Shown in pieces: positions 6,737-7,302 of a stretch of 7,302 nucleotides of DNA. The stretch is from RGIG9041 sp045612565 (GTDB taxonomy: Bacteria > Bacillota > Clostridia > Oscillospirales > QAKW01). Numbering within the stretch: the stretch's first letter is position 1; the number at the start of each line of letters is the position of its first letter. Made by a program: the position numbers and the translations under genes. Location: the NCBI GenBank assembly GCA_045612565.1, contig JAZKZG010000081.1, positions 1 to 7,302 of the forward strand, given 5' to 3'. Below the pieces are notes generated by a model. The model saw nothing but the letters and a program-made list of their open reading frames with translations, was not told the origin of the DNA and searched no databases.

Positions 6737-6744
6737 ATAGGGGT

Positions 6745-6771
6745 CCGCACAAAACTTTGACTTTTGTGGGG
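6745..6771. other. Hairpin next to the convergent gene's 3' end
   Basis: Arms CCGCACAAAA (6745-6754) and TTTTGTGGGG (6762-6771) pair with one mismatch (G6747/G6769) around the loop CTTTGAC. Reading the - strand it begins 7 bases after the stop of the radical SAM gene, but an A-run rather than a T-run follows, so it is not a terminator by itself. Its core (6750-6766) matches 15 of 17 bases of the core of the 6232-6254 hairpin. Confidence 0.6.
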
Positions 6772-6778
6772 CGTAATT

Positions 6779-7302
6779 TTATTCTATTATATATCCGTTA
6801 TCAAGGTCTTTATCAACAACAATATTTACATCATATCCGTTTTCTTTAAAAAGCACACTATTTTTGCTTCTGTTGCCTTTTGCAATTGATACAAATCTGT
6901 TTGCACATCTGATTGTAACGGGTGTATTTTTGGCGATTTTCGATGTTATTTCGTTATAGAACACCTGTGAGCGTACAAGTTCACCAAAACTCGCGTGAAA
7001 TGGTCCTGCAACCGCACCGCTTTCGCTGTGAAGTCCCATCTTTAATATTGTTACATCTGCTTTTTTAAACATTGCATATAGTTCTGCGCATATGTCTACG
7101 GCTTTTTCTACCGAAAGGGGAGTGTACTCACCGCTGTTGTACATTTTTTCAAGATAAGTTCCACCGATTACAACTACAGGATATACCCGTACCTGTTTGC
7201 AACCGAGGTCAATTATTTTTTGCGCTGTCTCGATGTCGCGCATCTTTGTGTCACCCGGTAGACCGCACATCATCTGCATACCCAATTCAAGACCGCTGTC
7301 AA
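6779..7302 (-). CDS. Elp3-like radical SAM protein, C-terminal part (start outside window)
   Basis: The - strand frame is open through the right edge, so the N-terminal part with the CxxxCxxC iron-sulfur motif is not visible. The TTG at 7283-7285 is internal: the preceding in-frame residues DSGLEL continue into GMQMMCGLPGDT, a segment typical of the Elp3-like radical SAM group. Further support is VRVYPVVVIGGTYLEKMY, which fits the late barrel region, and KMGLHSE (counting from that TTG, 102-108). About 174 residues are visible of perhaps 300-350. The C-terminus shows no sign of the acetyltransferase domain of true Elp3, as in the bacterial short forms often found near rnc and smc in clostridia. 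The substrate is unknown; a tRNA-modification role would be extrapolation. The gene converges on secG with terminator sequence between them. Confidence 0.88.
   Translation of the reverse strand, partial: DSGLELGMQMMCGLPGDTKMRDIETAQKIIDLGCKQVRVYPVVVIGGTYLEKMYNSGEYTPLSVEKAVDICAELYAMFKKADVTILKMGLHSESGAVAGPFHASFGELVRSQVFYNEITSKIAKNTPVTIRCANRFVSIAKGNRSKNSVLFKENGYDVNIVVDKDLDNGYIIE

Overview
The window looks like chromosomal housekeeping DNA from a low-to-moderate GC Firmicute, most likely a Clostridia / Ruminococcaceae-type anaerobe. The clues are a ClpC-like Hsp100 of the clostridial type, a KtrB/KtrA potassium uptake pair, adjacent prmA and rsmE, a Firmicute-type SecG and an Elp3-like radical SAM protein. 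I assigned the lineage from protein motifs read by eye, so it is an inference. I see no mobile element, CRISPR array, tRNA or rRNA.

Positions 1-6180 hold one tight head-to-tail run on the + strand. It contains a ClpC-type ATPase (5' end outside the window), ktrB, ktrA, prmA, rsmE and an unrecognised 248-residue polytopic membrane protein. Gaps are only 1, 9, 8, 3 and 11 bases, so there is no room for internal intergenic promoters or terminators, and a single polycistronic transcript is the simplest reading. The operon joins protein quality control (Clp), potassium homeostasis (KtrB channel plus KtrA regulatory ring) and modification of the translation machinery (PrmA on L11, RsmE on 16S rRNA). 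ktrB and rsmE lack a convincing Shine-Dalgarno sequence and probably depend on translational coupling. ktrA, prmA and the membrane gene have their own ribosome binding sites.

Positions 6181-6419 are AT-rich and intergenic. They hold a perfect 12-base tandem repeat whose last partial copy folds with an inverted partner, a short AT-only inverted repeat, and a near-consensus sigma-A promoter with an extended -10 that drives secG. secG (6420-6671) encodes the small SecYEG subunit and ends in a perfect 13-bp stem, T-rich terminator. That terminator lies between secG and a convergent gene and could serve both.

Positions 6779-7302 on the - strand hold the C-terminal part of a radical SAM protein of the Elp3-like group; its start lies beyond the right edge. 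A second hairpin at 6745-6771 closely resembles the one at 6232-6254.

I do not see a clearly novel biological system here. The best leads are the unrecognised membrane protein at the operon end, the Clp-Ktr linkage with an altered ClpP-docking tripeptide, and the two related intergenic hairpins.
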